This document shows positions 8,142 to 16,712 of a stretch of 64,000 nucleotides of DNA, piece after piece. Position 1 is the first letter of the stretch. Every line of letters starts with the position of its first letter. This stretch comes from Flavobacterium sediminilitoris (GTDB lineage Bacteria; Bacteroidota; Bacteroidia; Flavobacteriales; Flavobacteriaceae), in the NCBI RefSeq assembly GCF_023008245.1, contig NZ_CP090145.1:620001-684000 (forward strand), given 5' to 3'. The notes under the pieces were generated by a model that worked only from the letters and a program-made list of their open reading frames with translations, had not been told where the DNA came from and made no database searches. The translations under genes were made by a program, and so were the position numbers.

Positions 8142-9824
8142 TTAATTAACTCCTATATCTTTTAACAATAATTCTTTGTTTTCTTTATTTTTAATAACAA
8201 GAAAAAAATTACCTTTAGGAACATCCACAATAACTTTAGAACCTACAACTTTTTTTATTCTACTTATAATTGGGATGCTTCTTGAACTATATTTATAGTA
8301 CTCTTTTGCATCATAAAAATTCATAAGTACTTCTTGCCCTTCTACTTCTTTAAGAACAAGATCGCTTATTGTAATTTCAGTTAAATTGGAAAATTCAGAA
8401 AAAGAAGGTTTTATATTATTAATCAAAAAATAGTCAACATTACAGTTAACCTTTTCAACATCGAGAAATATTTTTGATTCAAAAAACAAAAGTTCATTAG
8501 GTATATCTGAAACAATTTCAACTTGATCAATCGTTAAAGGGTCTATCCCTGTTTTTTCTTTAAAAAAAGCAGCCATTCTTTTAGTTGAAATACTATCTCC
8601 TTTTTCTAAAATATGATCTATTCCTGCGTAAACAAAAACTTTTGCAGAAGAATCTCGATCAATTATATGTTTCAAATTTTCAGCTTGCGTTTCTTCTCTA
8701 TTTATACTTTCAAAATCGTCATAGCCTACTATTTTAAATCCTAGAGCACATGCCTCCCTAATAAAGTTACTAAAAAAAGGCTCCCTTGTATAGTAGCCCG
8801 AAGTCTTTATTGCAAATTTCCTACTGTTTATTAAGCTATCTTGCCCTTTATCTAAGGCCTCAATAGCTAAATGAGTATATCCGTTTTCCTTCAAAGGTTT
8901 TAACAAACTAGTAGCAAACACTCTATGTTCAGGTTTCCAATGCATTTCATTGAGCATTAAAACCTTATAATTTTTAGAAGCTTCAGCTATCATGCTTATT
9001 ACAGCTTCCTTTTTTTGATTATCCTCTCTTTTTAATAAGCTGTTTTTTTTATCTTTTAATAAATCATTAAAAAAAATGCTTCTCTTACTTTCAAATTTTT
9101 TAATTAATTCTTTGTACCTATAATATTCTGTATCGAATGACAAAATTGTAGTTAATAATTGAAATTTTGTCCATTCATTTTTTGGATCTTTACTAATGGG
9201 AGCGCTATCAAGCTTATTCATTACAAATAAATAGTTATCATCATTTTTATATGAATTAAATATATCCATATAATTTGGAGTATTCTTTTCATGAATACTA
9301 AATTCCATTGAGTCAACTATACTTTTACCATCTTGCAAGATCGATTTATTTGATTTGTGTTTTCCAATACTTTTAATGGCTACAAAAAATGATTGAATAC
9401 CATTAGATTTTTCATATAAAACTAAATTATTACTTGTATCATCTACTAATAATTTAGTTGTTACTTGTGAAGGTTTATCCTTCAATTTAGATTTCTTTTT
9501 TTTAAAAAAAACATACAATTGATAAAGAGGACTTTCAGTTGTCTTACCATAAACTAATAAATCTTTATCCCGAAGTTTATAAAATGCTAAAACAGAAGAG
9601 ACCTCATCCATTTGATCTACTTCATTTGTTTCGTAATACTTAACATCACCAAAAAAATGTCCGCTAACATTTAAAGGGTAATTATAAAATTCTGTGCCAC
9701 TAAAATAATTAAACTTTCTGTTCTTTTTAACTGTGTTACACGATAATATTAAAGTACACACAACAAGAACCAATATACTATTTCCAAGTGTTTGTTTTAG
9801 GGTCATAACTACATAGGCTTTCAT
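8142..9824 (-). CDS. Lipoprotein with ChaN/Tiki-like domain, role in island unknown
   Basis: About 560 residues. The frame is open to 9896, but the lipoprotein signal (SILVLVVCTLILSC) fits a start at 9824 or 9806 better. The middle part holds LNEMHWKPEHRVFATSLL, THLAIEALDKGQ, GFKIVGYDDFES and VFVYAGIDHILEKG. Their order and spacing of Glu/His/Asp resemble the EreA/ChaN/Tiki superfamily (metal- or haem-binding proteins, some of them proteases or esterases). The assignment is by eye and tentative. The N-terminal 250 residues are of unknown type. The gene sits 40 bases upstream of the exporter and downstream of a thioredoxin-like lipoprotein, so a periplasmic role in peptide maturation or self-protection is possible. 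Confidence 0.5.
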   Translation of the reverse strand: MKAYVVMTLKQTLGNSILVLVVCTLILSCNTVKKNRKFNYFSGTEFYNYPLNVSGHFFGDVKYYETNEVDQMDEVSSVLAFYKLRDKDLLVYGKTTESPLYQLYVFFKKKKSKLKDKPSQVTTKLLVDDTSNNLVLYEKSNGIQSFFVAIKSIGKHKSNKSILQDGKSIVDSMEFSIHEKNTPNYMDIFNSYKNDDNYLFVMNKLDSAPISKDPKNEWTKFQLLTTILSFDTEYYRYKELIKKFESKRSIFFNDLLKDKKNSLLKREDNQKKEAVISMIAEASKNYKVLMLNEMHWKPEHRVFATSLLKPLKENGYTHLAIEALDKGQDSLINSRKFAIKTSGYYTREPFFSNFIREACALGFKIVGYDDFESINREETQAENLKHIIDRDSSAKVFVYAGIDHILEKGDSISTKRMAAFFKEKTGIDPLTIDQVEIVSDIPNELLFFESKIFLDVEKVNCNVDYFLINNIKPSFSEFSNLTEITISDLVLKEVEGQEVLMNFYDAKEYYKYSSRSIPIISRIKKVVGSKVIVDVPKGNFFLVIKNKENKELLLKDIGVN

Positions 9825-10109
9825 GAAAATACTTCTCATCCTTTTGAACAGGAATTCTATTATCAGGACAAATATATCTAAATTCGCAAAAATCATCCAG
9901 ATTAATCACTAAATCATTAATACTCCTAATTTGCCCTAACAAAAATTCATTACAATTACCTAAATAAAAATTAATCTATTGGTTATTAGAAATTATTTCT
10001 TTAAAAGCAGGTTTGTAAAAGTTCTTAAATCTCATTTTCTGAATTTGATAGGAATCTAGAATTACAAGAATTAAATTAATATTTTTTATAGATTGACTTA
10101 ACGTTCAAA

Positions 10110-11603
10110 TTAATCTTCAAGATATTTATTTAATTCCTTAATTATTTCATCGCTATCTGGACCTGGTGCATTACTATTAACCAACTCTCCTTTTTTATTA
10201 TAAATCAAATACCTTGGAATTGTCTTAAGTGCCTTTTCCTTATAAAAATTAGCTTCTGGGTAATTGATTGCTAAAAAGCTATTCTCACTTACACCTTCTT
10301 TATTCATAGCTTTTTGCCAAGCTTCAAAACTATTATCTATACTTATATATAGAAATACAACTTCTTTACTTTTATATTGTTCTTTTATTTTCTTTGAAGC
10401 AGGCATTGCTTTTCTACATGGAGCACACCAACTTGCCCAAAAATCTATATATATAACCTTATTTCTATTTTCAATTAATAATTTATCAAGATTAACTTTT
10501 AATTTCATAGGGTCTGATAATTCTACTTCACTTGAATTCTTATCATTTTTTTTCAAAAAATAATCTTTCTCTATTTTCGAAATATATAAATCATAATTAG
10601 TATTAATCTTATTTTTTTTATAATTATTAATTAATTCATTAATTGACTCTTTACTATGTCCTTCATCTATAGCTGCTTTTATACAAACAATTTGAGAAAA
10701 TGCTAAATTATCCCCTTTAAAATAATTTGGCAAAAGGGACATCGCTTTTTTATAATCAATAATAATTTTATGTCCTAATGATTTTTTTTTATTTTCTAAC
10801 AATATTGAATTTATTAATCTATAAATAATTTGATAACTATAGTTATCCTCAAAAAGTCCTTCATTAATAAACCTATTTGAAATCAAAAACTTTTTAGCTT
10901 CATCATTCAATGAGAAATTATAAATAGTAATAGCTTCAGAAAAACAATCTATTTTTAGATTTTCCTTCAATTGTTCAATATAGTTTCTTTTTAAAGGCTT
11001 TTTTTCTGCTATAGAATCATAATAGCGATAACCATTAATCAAATCATTTTTAATTACCTCTATCAAATTATTAACTCCATTAACGTCCGTTTTTATTTTA
11101 TTAAAATCTACTTTAACTGGATATAGAGGTTTTCTTTTTTCATATTCACTAGGTTCAATTTCTAAAGGATAATCTTTAGACACCTCTATATAGTTTAATT
11201 TTAACTCATTTATTTTATTCGTTTTTTTATACTTTTTTATATCAAACAAATTTTTATTAGAAGAAATTTCGTTCTTTTCATTCTTTAAATCTATAAAAAT
11301 AGTGTCTCCATTAGCTACAAAAACAGTATCACGGTAATTATATTTTGTACAAAAATATAATTGTTTTCCTTTACCTACATTAAGCCTAATAGTATCATTT
11401 TCTTTATCTGTAAAATAGTGATTCTTATTATTCAAATTATTAGATGTTAAATCTTCAAATATTGAAGTAATAATATTTGTTTTATTTTCTTTTACTATAA
11501 AAACAGCATATTCTGTATTTTGTTTTTCTAGATTTTGAACTCTTAATTCTTTTTTTTCCTTACAAGAATTAAATACTAAAATTAAGATTAAGAAGTAGCG
11601 CAT
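10110..11603 (-). CDS. TlpA-like thioredoxin-domain lipoprotein
   Basis: 497 residues with a lipoprotein signal (MRYFLILILVFNSCKEKK). The C-terminal about 130 residues are a TlpA/ResA-type thioredoxin fold with the active site FWASWCAPC (Cys393, Cys396) and cis-Pro region KTIPRYLIY. The preceding about 350 residues are alpha-helical and Lys/Asn-rich and match nothing I recognise. Probably faces the periplasm as a disulfide reductase or isomerase. It lies between a Cys-containing precursor (11670) and the exporter, which suggests quality control of peptide disulfides; that link is inference. Confidence 0.85.
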   Translation of the reverse strand: MRYFLILILVFNSCKEKKELRVQNLEKQNTEYAVFIVKENKTNIITSIFEDLTSNNLNNKNHYFTDKENDTIRLNVGKGKQLYFCTKYNYRDTVFVANGDTIFIDLKNEKNEISSNKNLFDIKKYKKTNKINELKLNYIEVSKDYPLEIEPSEYEKRKPLYPVKVDFNKIKTDVNGVNNLIEVIKNDLINGYRYYDSIAEKKPLKRNYIEQLKENLKIDCFSEAITIYNFSLNDEAKKFLISNRFINEGLFEDNYSYQIIYRLINSILLENKKKSLGHKIIIDYKKAMSLLPNYFKGDNLAFSQIVCIKAAIDEGHSKESINELINNYKKNKINTNYDLYISKIEKDYFLKKNDKNSSEVELSDPMKLKVNLDKLLIENRNKVIYIDFWASWCAPCRKAMPASKKIKEQYKSKEVVFLYISIDNSFEAWQKAMNKEGVSENSFLAINYPEANFYKEKALKTIPRYLIYNKKGELVNSNAPGPDSDEIIKELNKYLED

Positions 11604-11620
11604 TATTTTAATTAAGTATT

Positions 11621-11648
11621 AAAAAAGCTCTATTCTAAGATAGAGCTT
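11621..11648 (-). terminator. Intrinsic terminator after precursor 11670-11906
   Basis: Stem AAGCTCTAT / ATAGAGCTT with a 6-base loop, followed on the minus strand by a run of T (11621-11626). It lies between the precursor and the thioredoxin-like gene. Confidence 0.8.
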
Positions 11649-11669
11649 CTAGTTAGATTTATTTATAAG

Positions 11670-11906
11670 TTAAGAAGCACAGCTTGAACAGCAATATCCT
11701 GAAGCATAACTTCCATCATTATACACAAATCCATTCCATTGTGACTGGGCTTGTTCTAAAGACACATTTACAGACCAGTATCCTGGACCTCCTCCTGCTG
11801 GTCTTATGTAAAGCCTACAAGGTTCTGCTTTTCCTCCAATAACATTTCTTTGTTGTTCTTTTGCTAAAGCAACAACCCCTTCTAAATTTAAAATTGTTTT
11901 TTTCAT
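11670..11906 (-). CDS. GG-leader secreted peptide precursor, 4-Cys core
   Basis: 78 residues. Leader MKKTILNLEGVVALAKEQQ ends NVIGG at residue 25. The core of 53 residues (KAEPCRLYIRPAGGGPGYW...) has four cysteines, three of them in a cluster near the C-terminus (CCSSC). It has its own upstream box (11946-11992) and a terminator (11621-11648), so it is a one-gene transcription unit, as expected for an abundant small peptide. It is predicted to be cut and exported by the C39 transporter. Biological activity is unknown. Confidence 0.85.
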   Translation of the reverse strand: MKKTILNLEGVVALAKEQQRNVIGGKAEPCRLYIRPAGGGPGYWSVNVSLEQAQSQWNGFVYNDGSYASGYCCSSCAS

Positions 11907-11945
11907 TTTTAAAAAAATTAATACTAATAATTAATTATCCAAACC

Positions 11946-11992
11946 TTTTAAGTCAGTTGAATTTCTGACTACTCCTGCAAGAATATTTTAAT
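11946..11992 (-). promoter_or_regulatory. Conserved precursor promoter box
   Basis: Inverted repeat AGTCAGTTGAATTTCTGACT (11951-11970) with flanks matching the boxes at 12646 and 17643: on the minus strand an AATATT-N-TTG block, then TAGTCA..., then TGACTTAAAA. It ends about 40 bases before the precursor ATG at 11906. Probably a promoter with an overlapping activator or repressor site. Confidence 0.65.
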
Positions 11993-12137
11993 TGTGAATT
12001 TAAATTCCAAAACATCTATTTCAGAATATTTCTGTTTTTTAACAAAAAATACAATAAAACAATAATACAAAAAAATACACTACTTGTATTACAGTTTTTC
12101 TGCCGTTATTGTTAAATAAATAATCTGGAATAGAAAA

Positions 12138-12162
12138 AATTAGGGAGAAAATCTCCCTAATT
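12138..12162 (-). terminator. Intrinsic terminator after precursor 12171-12347
   Basis: Perfect stem AATTAGGGAGA / TCTCCCTAATT with a 3-base loop, then TTTTTC on the minus strand, 9 bases past the precursor stop codon. Confidence 0.85.
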
Positions 12163-12170
12163 AAGATAAT

Positions 12171-12347
12171 CTAGAACAATGGCTCTATTTCAATGAATCT
12201 ACAATATAACTGTGCGCAATGTCTGCCTACTTGTTCGCAAACTTTATCACCGTTAACGTCACAATTGTACAATCCTCCTTTTATAGATTTTTGTTCATTT
12301 TTTGATAATTCTTGAGCTCCGCTCAAAGTTAAAATTGATTGTTTCAT
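12171..12347 (-). CDS. GG-leader secreted peptide precursor, 58 residues, 4-Cys core
   Basis: Found by reading the minus strand from the ATG at 12345-12347. Leader MKQSILTLSGAQELSK then NEQKSIKGG (cut after residue 25). The core of 33 residues starts LYNCDVNGDKVCEQVG and ends at a TAG at 12171; it has four cysteines. It is followed at once by a terminator, and an inverted repeat TTGTCAATTGTTTTGACAA lies upstream. Clearly a paralogue of the other precursors by its leader. Confidence 0.85.
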   Translation of the reverse strand: MKQSILTLSGAQELSKNEQKSIKGGLYNCDVNGDKVCEQVGRHCAQLYCRFIEIEPLF

Positions 12348-12386
12348 GTTATATTTATTTTAATTGTTTTTATTTCTACTACGTTT

Positions 12387-12405
12387 TTGTCAATTGTTTT
12401 GACAA
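12387..12405 (-). promoter_or_regulatory. Precursor promoter box (core only)
   Basis: Inverted repeat TTGTCAATTGTTTTGACAA, sharing the GTCAA..TTGAC core with the boxes before the precursors at 11906, 12610 and 17603. It is about 40 bases upstream of the ATG at 12347. Confidence 0.5.
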
Positions 12406-12421
12406 ATTTGTTGCTTATAGA

Positions 12422-12610
12422 TTAATATCCTCTATCGCAAGCTGCCCAACTACATCTTCCCCATTGATTTCTACATGTATTGAAACCACAACCATCTTCT
12501 CCTGGTCCATCTCCTCCACCTGGATTAAATACTTTTCCACCCGCAGTTTCTTTAAGCTCTTCTTTTGTTAAAATTTGAGCTCCTTTTAAATTTAAAATTG
12601 ATTTTTTCAT
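12422..12610 (-). CDS. GG-leader secreted peptide precursor, 4-Cys core
   Basis: 62 residues. Leader MKKSILNLKGAQILTK then EELKETAGG; cleavage predicted after residue 25. The core of 37 residues begins with a Gly/Pro-rich stretch (KVFNPGGGDGPGEDGC) and has four cysteines. Well-matched box upstream at 12646-12693, which begins right at the stop codon of the VKOR-thioredoxin gene. Confidence 0.85.
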   Translation of the reverse strand: MKKSILNLKGAQILTKEELKETAGGKVFNPGGGDGPGEDGCGFNTCRNQWGRCSWAACDRGY

Positions 12611-12645
12611 AATAAATCGGTTTTTGAATTGTTTCTACTACAAGC

Positions 12646-12693
12646 GTTTTTAAGTCAATTGTAGTTTTTGACTATTATTGCAATAATATTTTT
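12646..12693 (-). promoter_or_regulatory. Conserved precursor promoter box
   Basis: AGTCAATTGTAGTTTTTGACT (12653-12673) flanked on the minus strand by an AATATTATTGCAATAA block before it and TTAAAAACG after it. About 40 bases upstream of the ATG at 12610 and touching the stop codon of the upstream gene (12692-12694). Confidence 0.65.
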
Positions 12694-14227
12694 AAACCAA
12701 AATAGGTTGTAATTCTTCTTCTAATTCTGAAATAAAATACTTTACTTCTTCAATATCATATTCGCCTGGAAATAATTTGCTGTTCAATAATTTTACAGGT
12801 GTATAATTAAAATTATTATCTGAGCACCATTCGTATTGTTCTCTAATTATTTGTACTATATTAGAATCTTTCTTTTTTTGTTCCCATTTTTCTTTCCAGT
12901 CTTCTAAACTCATCTTTTTTATGTGCCAATCGGAAATAGCTTCCACTATTTTTTCTGGCATATTTTCATTAATTTGAAGAATGCTTTCAACAATTGAGAG
13001 GTAAGGATTATCTTTATTATCTGGATTTAAATTGAAAAACACTGTCAATCTTACCTTATTTAAACTTGAGTTTACTAATTCTAATCCGTTTTCAAATGCT
13101 GTATGGCAAAAAGAACAACTTGGACTTAAAATCAAGGTTAGGTTTACAGATGCATTTTTATTTCCTATTTCAACTTTTGTTAAGGCCTTTAATCTTTGTT
13201 CGTTCACGATCTCTTTTTGCAATGATTTAAAAACAGTATAGTTTCTTTTAAATTTAATAAGCTCAATATTTTTCTTTTGCAATTCTACTCTTTTAAATAA
13301 TATTGGTTTCCAAAAAAACCAAATAGGAACCATTACTAAAAGCACATTTGTTATTGACAACAAATTCCATGTTAGTGGTTGATTAACAATAAAAAACAAA
13401 GCAGCTTGTATTATTAATAAGGATGAAATACCCAAGCATAGAACACACCATTTTTTCAATTTACTTTGTTGAAGCCAAATGGAGTATAGAATAATAGGAA
13501 GAGAAAGAACACTTAAAAAATTAATTAGTTTTAAATTACTTTCATCTATTACAATAAGAAGAGCACTAACACTAAAAAACAAAATTGGTAAATCTGAAAA
13601 GTCTAACCATTTTGTGATTTTCGCATTCTTAGATTTTATTACAGAATCACAAGATGTCTTTTCGCTAAAAGAGCAAATTTTTGAGATAGCTCCGTCTAAT
13701 GTATTTAATTTTTCATCGACTATAAGCACACTGATTAAAACTCCTATTAATATAATTCCAAAATTAAATATGGAAATTAGTCCATTCATTTGTTCCATTT
13801 TAATCACAAAAAGAGAAAACAAAATTAAAACGAGTAAAACATATTTACTTTTAAATAGGCTTAATCTCTTTCTTTCTAGTTTAACACCTTGTTCAATAGC
13901 AATTACAACACCATTCCATTTGTTCAAGAAATCATCTGTAGATACTTTCTTTTTTCCTTCTTTTTCTTTCTCAACTGCGATTTCATTATTCTGCTTTGTA
14001 ACTAAGGTTATGTCATCATTAAATACTGCTAAAAATGAGTTAGGCAATTCTGGAAATTGTTCTTTTGGAACTTTAGCTGCTACATTTTCTATAGAAAGCA
14101 TGTCTAATGTATCCGTTATTGCAAATAAGCTTGGATAATTAGGGTGAGATAAAAACAAATTTTCAAAATCATTTTGCTTTTTATCGTAGTTATTAATCTT
14201 TAAATACTTTTTAATAATTGCCTTCAT
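12692..14227 (-). CDS. VKOR-thioredoxin fusion with inactive C39-like N-terminal domain
   Basis: 511 residues. Residues about 1-115 resemble a C39 peptidase fold (PSLFAITDTLDML..IENVAAKV..NSFLAVFNDDITLV) but have no cysteine and so no protease activity. Residues about 125-310 are a membrane vitamin K epoxide reductase domain: four or more helices, loop cysteines Cys185 and Cys193 (CSFSEKTSC) and the active CxxC WCVLC (261/264). Residues about 360-511 are a DsbA/thioredoxin-like domain with CSFC (371/374). Such fusions make disulfide bonds de novo using quinone. Placed among eight precursors with even Cys counts, it is the likely oxidase for the exported peptides. The C39-like part might hold leaders as a substrate-binding module (inference). 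Confidence 0.88.
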   Translation of the reverse strand: MKAIIKKYLKINNYDKKQNDFENLFLSHPNYPSLFAITDTLDMLSIENVAAKVPKEQFPELPNSFLAVFNDDITLVTKQNNEIAVEKEKEGKKKVSTDDFLNKWNGVVIAIEQGVKLERKRLSLFKSKYVLLVLILFSLFVIKMEQMNGLISIFNFGIILIGVLISVLIVDEKLNTLDGAISKICSFSEKTSCDSVIKSKNAKITKWLDFSDLPILFFSVSALLIVIDESNLKLINFLSVLSLPIILYSIWLQQSKLKKWCVLCLGISSLLIIQAALFFIVNQPLTWNLLSITNVLLVMVPIWFFWKPILFKRVELQKKNIELIKFKRNYTVFKSLQKEIVNEQRLKALTKVEIGNKNASVNLTLILSPSCSFCHTAFENGLELVNSSLNKVRLTVFFNLNPDNKDNPYLSIVESILQINENMPEKIVEAISDWHIKKMSLEDWKEKWEQKKKDSNIVQIIREQYEWCSDNNFNYTPVKLLNSKLFPGEYDIEEVKYFISELEEELQPILV

Positions 14228-14494
14228 ATAATAAAAAATGAACTAATCATTTGATTAATTTGATAAGACAAATATGGAAGTAAAAAAGAGTTAAAAAAAA
14301 GGGGTTTACATATAATTTATAAATTATAACATAAACAATTTATAAATTATGAAAGGCAAAAAATACATTCAACAGACTAAAAAACAACCCATTAAACGTT
14401 AATTAATATTTATTAGTATCAAAAAATGAAATACCCTTCTTAGAGCTAAAAATAAAAGTAACTTTGATACTTATTAACTATAAAAACATATTTT
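14228..14494. other. Intergenic region between divergent genes
   Basis: AT-rich 267 bases between the VKOR fusion (minus) and a small plus-strand peptide gene. Contains two copies of AATTTATAAATTAT (around 14310 and 14337) that could pair. No clear -7/-33 promoter pair was found by eye. Confidence 0.4.
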
Positions 14495-14695
14495 ATGAAA
14501 ATTCAACCTTTTTTTTTAGATCAATTTATAGCAGACAAAATCCCTTCTCATCAATTAATTAAAATTATAGGAATGGGTGATCCTAGGCCTCCTAAAAAAC
14601 CAATTCTTACAGATACTGTATCTAGTGAAGATAATGGTGATGGTAAACCTAAAGATGATGATATTATTATTTTAGATACTATTATTTTAGACTAA
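14495..14695 (+). CDS. Small peptide gene, possible RiPP precursor with PFFLDQF leader
   Basis: 66 residues, the only plus-strand gene in the island. It begins MKIQPFFLDQFIADKIPSHQ and ends with an acidic, Thr/Ser/Asp-rich tail (ILTDTVSSEDNGDG..DDDIIILDTIILD) with no cysteine. The PFFL..F start recalls the PFFARFLE leader motif of microviridin-type (graspetide) precursors, and the acidic hydroxy-rich tail could suit ester cross-links. No ATP-grasp ligase is visible in the window, so this is a weak suggestion. The last 9 bases overlap the convergent regulator gene. Could also be a non-RiPP small protein. Confidence 0.45.
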   Translation: MKIQPFFLDQFIADKIPSHQLIKIIGMGDPRPPKKPILTDTVSSEDNGDGKPKDDDIIILDTIILD

Positions 14696-16417
14696 TTCGT
14701 CTTTCTCTATTTTTTTAATAAATTGAACAGGTGTAACGCCTGTTCTTTTATTAAAAGATTTTGCAAAGGAAACAGCATTTTTAAATCCTACTGTTTCAGC
14801 AATAGCTTGTGTGGAGTATTTTCTAAAGGTAGCATTTGTTATCATTTGTTCTATAGCATAATTTATTTTCAATTCATTTGAATATTCGCTAAATGATTTT
14901 TCAAACCTTTTATTAACGACATACGATAAATAAGTAGTATTTGTTTTTATCTTTTTTGCAGTGCTTTGCAGATTAAAGTCTTCTCTTAAAAAATAATTTG
15001 CTTTTTCAAGTTGAATTAATTTTGCCACTATTTCATTTTCTTTCTCTTCATCGATACTCAGTGAATTATTGTTTATTACAACCTCCTCACTATCTTTTTC
15101 ATCATTAACAACTATTGAATCTTTCTTTTGTTTAAACTCTTCTATAAGTTTATTCACTTTTATATGAGCTGCTTTTTTTGCTTTATAATTTTTATATAAA
15201 AAATAAATCAATCCACAGAAAATAGATACAATTAAAACCTTTGAAAACAAAAGAAGGGACTTCTTTTGCTTAATTTCATTTTTAAGAATATTTAAATCTT
15301 CTTTTATTTCTGCATTTGCAATAATATTATTGACTTTAAGTGTTTCTTCTGCTATTAAATTCTCATTTTCTTTAAACTTGTCTTTATAAATGGCTAAATA
15401 TTTTTCTGCTTTACCGTAATCATCATATTCGTTATGAATTTTAGCCAAATAGTACATAGAATTTGTAAGTTCTATTTTATTGGTTTCATGATTGGATAAT
15501 GAATCTACTTTATTGAAATAAATTAGAGCTTTGTCATATTTTCTTTTCCCATAATTAACATAGCCTAGGTTATAGTATAATGTAGTTATAGGAGTTGTAA
15601 AGTTGTTTTGTTGCGCCAGTACTAAAGACGCTAAATATTGTTTCTCTGCACTAATTAAATCTGATTTTTTTACATAGATATTTCCTAAATTAATCTGAGC
15701 TTTTAATTTTCTATCTAATAAGTTTTTAGAGTAAATAATCGTTTTTTTATAATATAACTCTGAGGAATCTAATAAGGTTGGCTTTTTATTAACACTATAA
15801 TAGGCTTCATAAAAAGAGCCTAACTTCATGTATACACTGCTTTTTGCTTTTAAAAAACTCTCTTTTTCGTATAAGTATTTTATCTTGTCTGTAATACTAT
15901 CTGATTCTTTTACAGATTTAATGGCTAATTCAAAATTACCAACTTGAGCTAATATTAGTGCCATATTGTTTGAGCATTTTACTGCTAAAACTTTATCATC
16001 AACCTCAATGGCTAGCCTTTTAGCTTCCTTATAGGCATTAATAGCATCGCTTAATTTTTTCCTTTTCCAATTTATCAATCCTTTAAAATTAAGCAGTTTA
16101 CTTTTTGCTTTCTTTTTTACAAATGGAGCATTAATTTTATCTAAATATAAGAGTGAAGTTTCAAAAGAATTATTAGAATTTAAAGTATCTGAATATTCTT
16201 TTAATTGATATAAATAAGCTTCAGATGCAAATGCGTAAGTAAGTTGTTCTGCTTCTTTTGATAATTTTATTTTATTTACATAATAAAAAGCACTGTCTAG
16301 ATTTCCGTTTATATGAAAACTTACTTTATCTTGATATTTCAAGAAATCATCATTACTAAGTTTCTGTGCAACAACTGCTTGAACTACAAAAAAAATCAAA
16401 AAAAGTATTTTATTCAT
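14687..16417 (-). CDS. Membrane-anchored TPR protein with C-terminal AraC-type DNA-binding domain
   Basis: 576 residues from the ATG at 16417, which begins a good signal peptide (MNKILFLIFFVVQAVVAQ); an in-frame ATG at 16438 is less likely. TPR-like helices fill residues about 25-365, followed by one membrane helix (LLLFSKVLIVSIFCGLIYFLY), a charged linker and an AraC/XylS HTH pair (STQAIAETVGFKNAVSFAKSFNKRTGVTPVQFIKKI). This plan (periplasmic TPRs, cytoplasmic AraC domain) is common in flavobacteria for sensing exported or external signals. Similar to the gene at 23644-25338. It lies between two groups of precursors and may control them. Confidence 0.85.
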   Translation of the reverse strand: MNKILFLIFFVVQAVVAQKLSNDDFLKYQDKVSFHINGNLDSAFYYVNKIKLSKEAEQLTYAFASEAYLYQLKEYSDTLNSNNSFETSLLYLDKINAPFVKKKAKSKLLNFKGLINWKRKKLSDAINAYKEAKRLAIEVDDKVLAVKCSNNMALILAQVGNFELAIKSVKESDSITDKIKYLYEKESFLKAKSSVYMKLGSFYEAYYSVNKKPTLLDSSELYYKKTIIYSKNLLDRKLKAQINLGNIYVKKSDLISAEKQYLASLVLAQQNNFTTPITTLYYNLGYVNYGKRKYDKALIYFNKVDSLSNHETNKIELTNSMYYLAKIHNEYDDYGKAEKYLAIYKDKFKENENLIAEETLKVNNIIANAEIKEDLNILKNEIKQKKSLLLFSKVLIVSIFCGLIYFLYKNYKAKKAAHIKVNKLIEEFKQKKDSIVVNDEKDSEEVVINNNSLSIDEEKENEIVAKLIQLEKANYFLREDFNLQSTAKKIKTNTTYLSYVVNKRFEKSFSEYSNELKINYAIEQMITNATFRKYSTQAIAETVGFKNAVSFAKSFNKRTGVTPVQFIKKIEKDELV

Positions 16418-16462
16418 ATTAATCTTATATGCTCTCAAAGGTATAATATAAATTAAAACTAC

Positions 16463-16513
16463 AAAAAAAAGATGCTCTCAAAAAACCAATCAAATGATTT
16501 TCTAAAAGCATCT
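16463..16513 (-). terminator. Intrinsic terminator after precursor 16546-16704
   Basis: Outer arms AGATGCT / AGCATCT enclose a longer imperfect stem (AAAATCATTTGATTGGTTTT); followed on the minus strand by TTTTTTTT. Separates the precursor array from the regulator at 16417. Confidence 0.75.
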
Positions 16514-16545
16514 AAAAATTAATACGATCCTTATTTATAACTAAA

Positions 16546-16704
16546 CTAAACCCAATCTGGATCTTTTTTACATCCTACTTTTGTGCAAAATAATCCTGGA
16601 GGACAACCATCTATTGCACAAACGTGTATTCCACCTTTAATGGTTTTTTGTTCTTTTTGAGATAATACTTGTACATCTCTCAAATTTAATATTGATTTTT
16701 TCAT
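16546..16704 (-). CDS. GG-leader secreted peptide precursor, 52 residues, 4-Cys core
   Basis: Read from the ATG at 16702-16704. Leader MKKSILNLRDVQVLSQ then KEQKTIKGG (25 residues). The 27-residue core begins IHVCAIDGCPPGLFC and ends KKDPDWV; four cysteines. It starts 8 bases after the stop of the precursor at 16713 and ends before the terminator at 16463-16513, so it is the last gene of a three- or four-precursor transcript. The smallest member of the family. Confidence 0.85.
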   Translation of the reverse strand: MKKSILNLRDVQVLSQKEQKTIKGGIHVCAIDGCPPGLFCTKVGCKKDPDWV

Positions 16705-16712
16705 CTCATTTT

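Noticed and set aside
10264..10563. 99-residue plus-strand open frame
   Set aside because: Antisense to the thioredoxin domain with its WCAPC site.
13479..14138. 219-residue plus-strand open frame
   Set aside because: Antisense to the VKOR-thioredoxin gene, which has clear motifs; low-complexity product.
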